A stretch of 54,688 nucleotides of DNA from Candidatus Izemoplasma sp. (lineage in GTDB: Bacteria; Bacillota_I; Bacilli_A; Izemoplasmatales; Izemoplasmataceae), in assembly GCA_029939945.1 (NCBI GenBank), contig JAOZRX010000008.1:1-54688 (forward strand). Direction: 5' to 3'. Below are positions 30,285 to 39,363 of the stretch, one piece after another (the first letter of the stretch is position 1; every line of letters starts with the position of its first letter). The notes under the pieces were generated by a model that saw only the letters and a program-made list of their open reading frames with translations, made no database searches and was not told the DNA's origin. A program made the position numbers and the translations under genes.

Positions 30285-30980
30285 ATGGACAGAATACTAC
30301 TAGTTGATGATGAAATTGAATTAGCAAACATGATAAAAGAATACTTATCAAATGAAGGTTTTAATGTTCAAATAGAACATACTTTATCAGACGGTAAAGA
30401 TTCATTTGATAGTAATTCTTTTAATGCTGTAATTCTTGATATAAATCTTCCTGATGGTTCAGGATTAGATTTATGCAAATACATAAGAGATAAATCAGAC
30501 TTGCCTATAATAATGCTTAGTGCTAGAAGTGGTGATGTTGATAAAATAATGGGGCTTGGACTAGGTAGTGATGATTACATTACTAAACCTTTTAGTGCAA
30601 GTGAATTATCAGCTAGAATAAGAGCACATATAAATAGATATAATCGATTATCAAGTAATAAAGATATACATATAAAGAAAAAGAGATTTAAAGACTTAGT
30701 AATTGATGAGGAATCATATGAAGTCTATTTAAATGATAAAAAGATTTCATTTACTGCGAAAGAGTTTCAAATACTAAATTATTTATCAGATCATCCAAAT
30801 AGAGTCTTTACTAGAGAACAGTTATTTAATCATATATGGGGATATGATGATTTTGGTGATATTAATACTGTAACTGTCCATATAAGAAAAATAAGAGAAA
30901 AGATAGAAGTTAACTCGAAGAAACCGATCTATATTACAACAATCTGGGGAGTAGGTTATAAATTTGAAAACCCAGAATAG
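30285..30980 (+). CDS. OmpR-family response regulator
   Basis: Receiver (ILLVDDEIELANMI) and winged-helix output domain (FTREQLFNHIWGYD...VHIRKIREKI). Confidence 0.93.
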   Translation: MDRILLVDDEIELANMIKEYLSNEGFNVQIEHTLSDGKDSFDSNSFNAVILDINLPDGSGLDLCKYIRDKSDLPIIMLSARSGDVDKIMGLGLGSDDYITKPFSASELSARIRAHINRYNRLSSNKDIHIKKKRFKDLVIDEESYEVYLNDKKISFTAKEFQILNYLSDHPNRVFTREQLFNHIWGYDDFGDINTVTVHIRKIREKIEVNSKKPIYITTIWGVGYKFENPE

Positions 30981-32337
30981 CATAAAAATATTATTTTCAT
31001 TTCTTGTCATTGTTGTATTGATTACTATCTCAACAATAATATTTTATTTCATTCAAAGAGAGAATAATATAAATGAATCATATAATATAAATACCTTGCG
31101 AGCATACACTTCACCTATTGTTAATATAGTAAATGAAGATTTTCCTGATATAGATGATGATTTATTAGAGAGTCGTCTTGATGAACTCAAAATAACTGCT
31201 CTAGTATCTGATTTAAGCAATAACATTATATATAATAATACAGCTTTTACTACGATTGATATAACTCATGAGTTATATCAAGACAATTCTTATTCGTTGT
31301 TAAATGAAGATATGATAAAAGTATCTTTTCCAATTAACGATGATACAAGTATAGTGGGTTTTGTAATATTTGAGATACCAAAAGAAGAGTTAAATAACAA
31401 TAACTACATTTTCATAGTTATTGTAATAATATTAGAAGTATTACTGTCAATTGTTTTAACTGTCTACTTAGTGAGAAAGTATAAAACAATTATTTTAGAT
31501 CCAATTAGTAAATTAGATAGTGCTTTATTAGATATTTCGAATGGTATTTATAATAAGTTAAGTTCAAATAAAGGAGTCTCTATTAAAAGTTTTACCTACT
31601 ATAATATTATGCTTGAAAAAATGGAAAACATGTTAAGTAATCAAGCAGACTATGCAAAATCAAGAAAACAGTTAATAGCTAATATCTCTCATGAGATTAG
31701 AACACCACTATCATATGTTAAAATGAGCGCGGAACTACTTGAGAAAGATAAAAGTATTAATGTGGAAAACAAAAAATATATTGATACTATATTAAATAAG
31801 ATAACTTCAATCGATAGTATTATTGAAGATTTATTTAGATATTCTAGACAAGATTTAGATAAGTTACTAGTAGAATTAAAAGAGACTTACGCTAAAGATA
31901 TGTTTGAAAGAGTTTTTAGCAATATCAAACCAAAAGATGAAACTAAGAATATTACTATTAACATTAGTAATAACATACCAAATGTGTTAATCAATGCTGA
32001 TGAAAACAGGTTAATACAAGTTGTTAGTAATATGGTTGATAATGCCGAAAAACATATAAGAGAAGAAGGATATATAAATATAAAAACAGAGATTGATGAG
32101 AATCATTTAATACTTGTAATTGAAGATTCTGGAGAAGGAATAGAATCAAATGATTTACCTTATATCTTTGAACCTTTTTATCAAGGTACACAAGACAATA
32201 ATATCAAGAAAAAAGGGGCAGGACTTGGTCTAGCAATATGTGATTATATTATTGAAAAACATAATGGAGAAATATTTGTATATAGTGAAATAAGTAAAGG
32301 TACTAAATTTGTTATTAAGTTTCAGGAGCTTGTATAA
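30964..32337 (+). CDS. Sensor histidine kinase
   Basis: TTG start overlapping the RR gene; LIANISHEIRTPLSYVKMSAELL, GAGLGLAICDYII. Confidence 0.92.
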   Translation: MKTQNSIKILFSFLVIVVLITISTIIFYFIQRENNINESYNINTLRAYTSPIVNIVNEDFPDIDDDLLESRLDELKITALVSDLSNNIIYNNTAFTTIDITHELYQDNSYSLLNEDMIKVSFPINDDTSIVGFVIFEIPKEELNNNNYIFIVIVIILEVLLSIVLTVYLVRKYKTIILDPISKLDSALLDISNGIYNKLSSNKGVSIKSFTYYNIMLEKMENMLSNQADYAKSRKQLIANISHEIRTPLSYVKMSAELLEKDKSINVENKKYIDTILNKITSIDSIIEDLFRYSRQDLDKLLVELKETYAKDMFERVFSNIKPKDETKNITINISNNIPNVLINADENRLIQVVSNMVDNAEKHIREEGYINIKTEIDENHLILVIEDSGEGIESNDLPYIFEPFYQGTQDNNIKKKGAGLGLAICDYIIEKHNGEIFVYSEISKGTKFVIKFQELV

Positions 32338-32433
32338 GAAGACTCTAATAATAGAAAGATATAGATAGAACTAGATGACTTTGATAAATTAGTTAAACTA
32401 ATATTTGTTGTTTGATTCTAGTACCAAATTATT

Positions 32434-32470
32434 AAAAAAATCAACAACTAAATATGTTGTTGATTTTTTT
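32434..32470. terminator. Bidirectional intrinsic terminator
   Basis: AAAAAAATCAACAAC ... GTTGTTGATTTTTTT. Confidence 0.85.
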
Positions 32471-32495
32471 AATAAAACGTCTTATATAGCTTTTA

Positions 32496-33203
32496 CTAAT
32501 CATTATGAAGATTTATTATGATATTGTAAGCTTCCTCAAGTTGAAGTAATTCTTCAGGTGTAGGATCAAATCCTATTTGATCCTTAAATTCAACAAGTAA
32601 GGCATCTAGTAAGTGAGTGTTAATATCAAAGAATCCAAAGTTTCTTGTTAACTCATAATAGGAAGACTGAAGTAAATCTAGTGATAAAATTTCTTCTGAT
32701 GTAAGACTTTCTCCTAATCTATATTCTATATAGTCTATTACAGATATAGAATTCCTATTACTTGAGGATTCAATATCTAATACGGTATCTTTGAAAGAAT
32801 TGAATGTAACAATGTCAGTAGTAGTAATTGTTATAGAATAAGCATCACAGTTTGCCTTGAAATCAGCAGAACTGTAATTGATGATATCACTATGGTCTGT
32901 ATTTGACTTAGTAGCAATCTCATCAATAATTAATAATAATTGAATATATGCTGTTTCTTTAGATAAAGATAATTCTTCATTTAGAAGGGCTTTATCATGA
33001 ATAAGCAAAAAGTCAGCGACAATATTACCTGTCTCATACATTATGCTATAAGTAGATGTATTAGTATAAGACATTGTATCCCAATCATAAGTTAGAAATC
33101 CATTGATTATATCATATTCTTCGGCAGGTTCTTCTTCCATCGATGAACAACTACTTAAAAGAACCGTTATTCCAATGAACAATAGTAACAATATTTTTTT
33201 CAT
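32496..33203 (-). CDS. Uncharacterised lipoprotein
   Basis: MKKILLLLFIGITVLLSSCSS signal peptide/lipobox; RBS upstream of ATG at 33203. Confidence 0.75.
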   Translation of the reverse strand: MKKILLLLFIGITVLLSSCSSMEEEPAEEYDIINGFLTYDWDTMSYTNTSTYSIMYETGNIVADFLLIHDKALLNEELSLSKETAYIQLLLIIDEIATKSNTDHSDIINYSSADFKANCDAYSITITTTDIVTFNSFKDTVLDIESSSNRNSISVIDYIEYRLGESLTSEEILSLDLLQSSYYELTRNFGFFDINTHLLDALLVEFKDQIGFDPTPEELLQLEEAYNIIINLHND

Positions 33204-33260
33204 AATACACCTCCTTTTCTTTATCGTATCAAAATGTTTTGACAAAGTAGTGACATTCTA

Positions 33261-34673
33261 TTAATTTTTAATTTTAATTTGAACTTTTGCTACAACGTAG
33301 CCGTTATCATTAAATATTTTGTATGGGTAAGAATAGATTTGACAGATTTGTTTAACAATAAACAAGCCTAACCCAGAGCCACTCTTATTTATTTTTATTT
33401 TATCTGAACGGTAAAATGATTCAAACACTTTTTCTAAATCCTCTTTAGGAATTTCTCCTCTATTCTTAATAATAAGGACAAATTCATCATTAATAATTTC
33501 ACTATTCATATGTACAAATTTATCTGTTGTATATAAGATTGCATTTTTTACTAAGTTAGTAACTAATATTAATAATAATTCCTCATTGATCAAGACTTCT
33601 TGATCAATGATTTTTTTATTGATTTTTATTGAATTTAATTTTGCAAGTTCTTCAAGTGAATTGAAATTAGAAGTTATTATCGAAGTTTTACAATGGTCTC
33701 CTGGCTTTACTTTGTCTTCTAATTTTAATGAGTAAGTTAAGTCTTTTGTAATATTCTCTATGTCCTCTATTTGAAGTAATAATTCAGGTAAGTATTTCTC
33801 TTTGTTATTATAACGACCAACACCATCAATCATTCCTTCAATCATACCTTTCATGACTGCGAGTGGTGTTTTTATTTCGTGATTGATTGTCATAATCAAG
33901 TTTTTCTTTTTCTCTTCTTGGATTTTTTCAAAATCAATATCACTACTTAATTTCTCATTTGCTTGATTTAATTCTGAATATGTTTTTTTTAGATTAAATG
34001 TCATTTCATTAAGTGAACTAACCAAATCTTTAAACTCATCTTTTCGCTTAATTTTTAAGTCTCCTGAGAAATTCAAATTAGAAATGTCTTTGGCATATAG
34101 ATTAATTTTCTTTAATGGTCTTGATACATTAATTGAAATGACTACTGAAAGGAAAGTAATAGCCACTAACATAAAAACTGATTGAGTAATATTGATATTA
34201 TTTAAGACCTTATCAACATTTCGTAATGATTGGATCCTTGTACTAATAATAATATAGTCACCAATATCAAACTCATAAATATAGTTTATATGATAAACAT
34301 CATCTTGTTGATCTACATAGTATGTAAGATTGTCATCAATAATAGAATCCTCACTATCATATATTCCAATAACAAAGTCAATAACATCATCTTGGAGTAA
34401 AAAATCAGGACCTAGACTTTCAATGATCACATCATTTTGAAATCTGATAAATGATGTTTCACTTGATAAACCTTCTAAATCAGTATCTCTTAAGTCGACT
34501 CCATTCAAAATGTCAGGAGCACTAGAAATAATAGTTTCTCTAACACTTATGATGTTTTCCTCAATATACATTGGTGAAAATCTTCGATAAGATATATACA
34601 TACTTAAAAGGAAGACTAATGAGAAAGATATCAACAATATTAAGAATGTTTTAATAAATAAATTGATTTTCAT
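33261..34673 (-). CDS. Sensor histidine kinase
   Basis: TM-extracellular-TM, HAMP-like, LIMTINHEIKTPLAVMKGMIEG, GSGLGLFIVKQI. Confidence 0.92.
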   Translation of the reverse strand: MKINLFIKTFLILLISFSLVFLLSMYISYRRFSPMYIEENIISVRETIISSAPDILNGVDLRDTDLEGLSSETSFIRFQNDVIIESLGPDFLLQDDVIDFVIGIYDSEDSIIDDNLTYYVDQQDDVYHINYIYEFDIGDYIIISTRIQSLRNVDKVLNNINITQSVFMLVAITFLSVVISINVSRPLKKINLYAKDISNLNFSGDLKIKRKDEFKDLVSSLNEMTFNLKKTYSELNQANEKLSSDIDFEKIQEEKKKNLIMTINHEIKTPLAVMKGMIEGMIDGVGRYNNKEKYLPELLLQIEDIENITKDLTYSLKLEDKVKPGDHCKTSIITSNFNSLEELAKLNSIKINKKIIDQEVLINEELLLILVTNLVKNAILYTTDKFVHMNSEIINDEFVLIIKNRGEIPKEDLEKVFESFYRSDKIKINKSGSGLGLFIVKQICQIYSYPYKIFNDNGYVVAKVQIKIKN

Positions 34674-34706
34674 ATTAGCCCTCCTTACTTTATTATATTT
34701 GGATTA

Positions 34707-35393
34707 TTATTTTTCGAATTTGTATCCTAACTTATAAACGGTTTTAACATACTTTGAAGCGGATTTTAATTTTTGCCTTAATCTCTTAATATGAGTATCA
34801 ACAGTACGTTCATAACCGAAATAATCATACCCCCAGACAATGCTGAGTAAATCTTCTCTTGTGAATACTCTTCCAATATTAGTAATGAATAGGACAAATA
34901 AATCCCATTCTTTCTTATTCAGTTTTATTTCGATATTATCAATTAATATTTTATAATTTTTCAGATTGAATTGAATAACTCCATACTGTTTTATTTCCTC
35001 TGGTGACTTATTTTCATATCTAGCTAGTACAGCTTCAATCTTTTTAATGACTAGTTTAGGACTGTATGGCTTTGTAATGTATTCATCTATTCCCAAGTTA
35101 TATCCTTTGATTTGATTCTCTTCATCACTTAATGCTGAAAGCATAATAATAGGACTTTTTGAGTTATCTCTAACTTTAGCACATACTTCAAATCCTCCAA
35201 TATGAGGTAACATAACATCTAAAAGAAATAAATCGTAAGTATTATCTTTAATATTCTTTAATGCTTGTAAGCCATCATAGACTTGGTCTATGATTGCATT
35301 TTTATATTTATCTAAAACATAATCATACAAAAGATCATTTAAATGCTTTTCATCTTCAACAATTAAGATTCTCAAATGACTCACACCCTTCAT
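34707..35393 (-). CDS. OmpR/PhoB-family response regulator
   Basis: RILIVEDEKHLNDLL receiver, winged-helix output (FTREDLLSIVWGYDYFGYERTVDTHIKRLRQKL); exact start uncertain. Confidence 0.92.
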   Translation of the reverse strand: MKGVSHLRILIVEDEKHLNDLLYDYVLDKYKNAIIDQVYDGLQALKNIKDNTYDLFLLDVMLPHIGGFEVCAKVRDNSKSPIIMLSALSDEENQIKGYNLGIDEYITKPYSPKLVIKKIEAVLARYENKSPEEIKQYGVIQFNLKNYKILIDNIEIKLNKKEWDLFVLFITNIGRVFTREDLLSIVWGYDYFGYERTVDTHIKRLRQKLKSASKYVKTVYKLGYKFEK

Positions 35394-35455
35394 GTAACCT
35401 TCTTCTAGAATACCATAGTTTAGGGGAAAATGAAAATTATATATAGTAAATCAAA

Positions 35456-35512
35456 TTTGTCACAACTATGTCATATTTATGCCAAAGTTTTGTCACATCT
35501 ACTTGTTATACT
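35456..35512 (+). promoter_or_regulatory. Promoter with four 11-bp-phased direct repeats (Pho-box-like)
   Basis: TTTGTCACA(35456), TATGTCATA(35467), TATGCCAAA(35478), TTTGTCACA(35489); TATACT -10 at 35507-35512. Confidence 0.65.
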
Positions 35513-35547
35513 TAAGATGAAATTAAATTTGAAGGGAATGATTTTTG

Positions 35548-37071
35548 ATGAAAAAATTAGCAATTGGATTACTATTTTTAAGTGTTGGAATGTTAGTAGG
35601 ATGTAGCAATATGGAATCGGATTTAGGGATGTATGAACCTGAATCTCAGTATTATGATACAAGTGGAGAATCATATGCTGAAGTAAGTGAAAATGATTTT
35701 ATTAGTACAACAGATATGCCGGTATCAACATTTTCAGCAGATGTAGACACAGCTTCATATTCAAATATTAGAAGATTTCTCAATGACAGTTCATTGCCAT
35801 ATAAGGACGCTGTACGCATTGAAGAAATGATTAATTACTTTGATTACGATTTAGAAGCACCAGGTGAAGATGAAGTTATCTCGATTACAACGGAATTAAG
35901 CACAACACCTTGGAATGAAAATCATCAATTATTAATGATTGGATTAAAAACTGAGGAAATAATTTTTGATGATACATCTGGAAACAATTTAGTATTTTTA
36001 TTAGATGTTTCAGGAAGTATGAATAATGATAATAAATTACCATTACTTAAAAGTGCTATAAAATTACTGGTTGATCAATTAAGAGATATTGATAGAATCT
36101 CAATTGTTGTTTATGCTGGAGCTGCAGGATTAGTATTAGATGGAGCTGACGGATCTGACAGAGAAGAAATCATTGATGCAATTGATGCTCTTCAAGCTGG
36201 AGGTTCTACAGCTGGAGGAGCTGGAATCAATTTAGCTTATCAAGTTGCATTAAATCATTACATTGAAGGTGGAAACAATAGAGTGATTTTAGGAACTGAT
36301 GGAGATTTCAATGTTGGAGTATCAACTACAAGCTCATTAGAAGACCTAATTGAGACAAAACGAGAAACAGGAATATTCTTTAGTGTTTTAGGATTTGGAA
36401 CAGGAAATTTACAAGATGATAAAATGGAGACCTTAGCGGATAAAGGAAACGGGGTATATTATTATATTGATTCAATTTTAGAAGCAAAAAAAGTGTTTGT
36501 AAATGAATTAGGAGCATCACTCATTACTGTAGCAAAAGATGTTAAATTACAAATTGAATTTAATCCATTAAACGTAAAGGGATATAGATTAATCGGATAC
36601 GAAAATAGATTGTTAGATTATGAAGATTTCACAAACGATGATGTAGATGCGGGAGACTTAGGTGCAGGACATGAAGTAATAGCATTCTATGAAATTATAC
36701 CAGCAGGGTCAAATGAAGAAATAGATACATCAGAATTTGAGATACCTGAAGATATAAAATATGATGGAACAAACTTCTCAAATGAATTGATGACATTATC
36801 AATTCGTTACAAAGAACCAAATTATGATACGTCAGAATTGATAGAAGCAGTAGTACTAACAACTGACTTTATTGAAACTCCAAGTAATACATTCATCTTT
36901 GCAAGTTGTGTTGTAGAATTTGGATTGCTACTAAAAGATTCAGAATATAAATATGATTCGAATTATGATGGAATCATGACAAGAGCAAACAACTCATTAG
37001 GAACAGATGAATATGGATATAGAGCAGAGTTTATTACATTAGTTGAAACCACTAAACTTCTAAGTGATTAA
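35548..37071 (+). CDS. VWA-domain lipoprotein (YfbK-like)
   Basis: Lipobox LVGCSN; VWA MIDAS DVSGSMN; N-terminal region STFSADVDTASYSNIRRFL...VRIEEMINYFDY typical of YfbK-type proteins. Confidence 0.88.
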   Translation: MKKLAIGLLFLSVGMLVGCSNMESDLGMYEPESQYYDTSGESYAEVSENDFISTTDMPVSTFSADVDTASYSNIRRFLNDSSLPYKDAVRIEEMINYFDYDLEAPGEDEVISITTELSTTPWNENHQLLMIGLKTEEIIFDDTSGNNLVFLLDVSGSMNNDNKLPLLKSAIKLLVDQLRDIDRISIVVYAGAAGLVLDGADGSDREEIIDAIDALQAGGSTAGGAGINLAYQVALNHYIEGGNNRVILGTDGDFNVGVSTTSSLEDLIETKRETGIFFSVLGFGTGNLQDDKMETLADKGNGVYYYIDSILEAKKVFVNELGASLITVAKDVKLQIEFNPLNVKGYRLIGYENRLLDYEDFTNDDVDAGDLGAGHEVIAFYEIIPAGSNEEIDTSEFEIPEDIKYDGTNFSNELMTLSIRYKEPNYDTSELIEAVVLTTDFIETPSNTFIFASCVVEFGLLLKDSEYKYDSNYDGIMTRANNSLGTDEYGYRAEFITLVETTKLLSD

Positions 37072-37133
37072 TTTAATAACACCTAAATATTAAAAGACAT
37101 CTATCTGGAAAGTACAATTAAATAGATTAAACG

Positions 37134-37167
37134 AAAAAGACCATAATTTAATATTATAGTCTTTTTT
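37134..37167. terminator. Intrinsic terminator between convergent genes
   Basis: AAAAAGACCATAAT ... ATTATAGTCTTTTTT. Confidence 0.75.
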
Positions 37168-37207
37168 AATTAGCATATTGTATTGAAATATAGATTATAA
37201 GAGATAA

Positions 37208-38467
37208 TTAGTCTCTTTTAAACAAGTTAACAACCGATATCATTATGTTTAATACATCTTTTTTTATTTGTCTAAATGTATTTAGAACTACTATAAAAAG
37301 AGAACGAATCATTTTATAAGGTAATTTTATTGCTGAATATACCCACATAATTGGATACTTAAATAGATTGTTGTAAAGAAACAATGTAGTCCTATAACAG
37401 ATAAGAAATATTTGTCTGAAGAATAAATAGATCTTATTAAATATATATCTGAAAACTGAATAAATAGCTTTGAATAATACTTTTAATATCTTTATTAGAA
37501 CTTTAAAAAGAAATATAATTAGTCTTAGGATTGGTGTAAAAATGAATTTAAGTAGCTTGAAAAAATAACCAAATAGAGCAACTATAACCTTCCAAATAAA
37601 AACAAACATTTTTTTTACTAGTATAGAGACTTTACCAAAAATAGTTTTCACTTCCACTATTATGAATTTAAAAAATCTTACAACTGGTCTAAACACTTTT
37701 TTTAGTGCTCTTAAGAAATATCCATATACAGATGCTAAAATACTAGAGAAAAAACTTAATAAGTCTTTAATGAATTTGTGAACATTCTTATAAATCTGTT
37801 TAGCTTTCCCTAATATATAGTGATAGAATCGTACAATAGGACTGAAAATATACCTAATAAAATCCATAAGATGTCTGTAAACTTTCTTTAATAAATCAAA
37901 TACTAATGCGCTTAATCGTCTTATCCAATATAAAATGTATTTAAGAAATTGCATAAAATTATTTAAAATACACTTTAAAAAACCAATGAATAGGTTCAGT
38001 ATTTTTTTTGTCCATTTAAGTAAAAATTCAAATATAATAGTAAATACTTTTTTTATCATTTCAAAAATAAAGCTAAGAATTTCTATTATGGGTTTAAATA
38101 TATACTTGATTATCTTAATAATGTGATTAAAGACACACTTAAGTAAATCAAAAGCCTTTATTAAAGCCTTGACAACAAATCTATATATTGATTTCATGAA
38201 ATCGATAATATGTTTAAATAATCTCTTGATTAGGTTGAGTACTTTGATTAGAAATTCAATAAATCTTAGAAATAATCGATTTATAAGATTGCCTATACAA
38301 TTAAATACTCTTTTTGTAAAGTTGAAAATATATTTCATACTTTCATAAAAAGAAATAAGTATAAAAGCTATAGGGTAGATAAGTATTTTGAAAGGAAATA
38401 ATAATACTTTTATAATAAAAGGTTTCTGCGTAGCCACATCATCTTGATCTTTATTGAAATCATACAT
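37208..38467 (-). CDS. Hypothetical cationic hydrophobic protein with ~29-residue tandem repeats
   Basis: Single 419-codon ORF with strong RBS (AGGAGGTGGATAAGTATG); periodic [FL]-x-K-[KR]-[VL]-[FY] motif. Confidence 0.8.
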   Translation of the reverse strand: MYDFNKDQDDVATQKPFIIKVLLFPFKILIYPIAFILISFYESMKYIFNFTKRVFNCIGNLINRLFLRFIEFLIKVLNLIKRLFKHIIDFMKSIYRFVVKALIKAFDLLKCVFNHIIKIIKYIFKPIIEILSFIFEMIKKVFTIIFEFLLKWTKKILNLFIGFLKCILNNFMQFLKYILYWIRRLSALVFDLLKKVYRHLMDFIRYIFSPIVRFYHYILGKAKQIYKNVHKFIKDLLSFFSSILASVYGYFLRALKKVFRPVVRFFKFIIVEVKTIFGKVSILVKKMFVFIWKVIVALFGYFFKLLKFIFTPILRLIIFLFKVLIKILKVLFKAIYSVFRYIFNKIYLFFRQIFLICYRTTLFLYNNLFKYPIMWVYSAIKLPYKMIRSLFIVVLNTFRQIKKDVLNIMISVVNLFKRD

Positions 38468-38644
38468 ACTTATCCACCTCCTAAGTTACTCAAAATATAT
38501 TTTATCACCTAATAATTTAAATGACAATATTTTTTTGATTGACAGTAAATATGAAATTCTATAAGTAAAGCTAAAATCGAATATCTTGATTTTATTTTTG
38601 AGTAATATGTTATAATTAAATTTGAGAGACAGGAGGTAATTCAT

Positions 38645-39274
38645 ATGAATAGAATATATATTGTTCAACACTGTCAATCAGAGCATCACATAAATGAATT
38701 AACTGGTGGATGGACTGATACACCATTAACTGATTTAGGAAAAAAGCAAGCAGAAGCAGTCGCAAATGAATTGAAATTAATGGGAATAACTAATTTCGAC
38801 TTATTTTCTTCTGATCTAAAAAGAGCTTACATGACTGCTGAGTTTATTAGTAATAAATTTAATTTAAATATAAATATAAGAAAATCTTTAAGAGAAATTA
38901 ATAATGGAGTAGCTGTTAATAAGACTAAAGAGTGGGCTAATAACAATAAGCTATACAAAACAAAGAAATTAGAAATTGATAAACCTTTATGGCAGAGCGC
39001 AGAAACTCCAAGAGAATTACATAATAGAGTAAGCAAGTTTATTAAACAGTATTTAACAGACATAACTAAGGATGTAATAATTGTTTCTCATGGAGTAGCT
39101 ATCGGATATTTAATTAGTTCATGGCTAGGAATACCTCCAAATAAGATAAGTGAAGTGTCTATAAGAGGAAATGCAGGTGGAATATCTTGTATTAGAAGAA
39201 ACAGTTTTGATCAATTCATACTGACTATGTTTAATTCAACTTCACATTTAAGAGATGTATCTAAACTGCTGTAG
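38645..39274 (+). CDS. Histidine phosphatase family protein (phosphoglycerate-mutase-like)
   Basis: VQHCQSEHHINELTGGWTDTPLTDLGKKQAEAVA; SSDLKRAYMTAEFI; VIIVSHGVAIGYLI; AGGAGG RBS. Confidence 0.85.
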   Translation: MNRIYIVQHCQSEHHINELTGGWTDTPLTDLGKKQAEAVANELKLMGITNFDLFSSDLKRAYMTAEFISNKFNLNINIRKSLREINNGVAVNKTKEWANNNKLYKTKKLEIDKPLWQSAETPRELHNRVSKFIKQYLTDITKDVIIVSHGVAIGYLISSWLGIPPNKISEVSIRGNAGGISCIRRNSFDQFILTMFNSTSHLRDVSKLL

Positions 39275-39363
39275 TCATTTAAATATCTAAAACATTTACT
39301 TTTAACAACAATAAATAGACTATGACAAAATTAAATATTATTAAATTTTGGAGGATATAAGTT

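Noticed and set aside
37935-38126. 63-aa plus-strand ORF inside the repeat protein
   Set aside because: Antisense, low-complexity and without an RBS; the minus-strand 419-codon ORF with AGGAGGTGG RBS is the better call.
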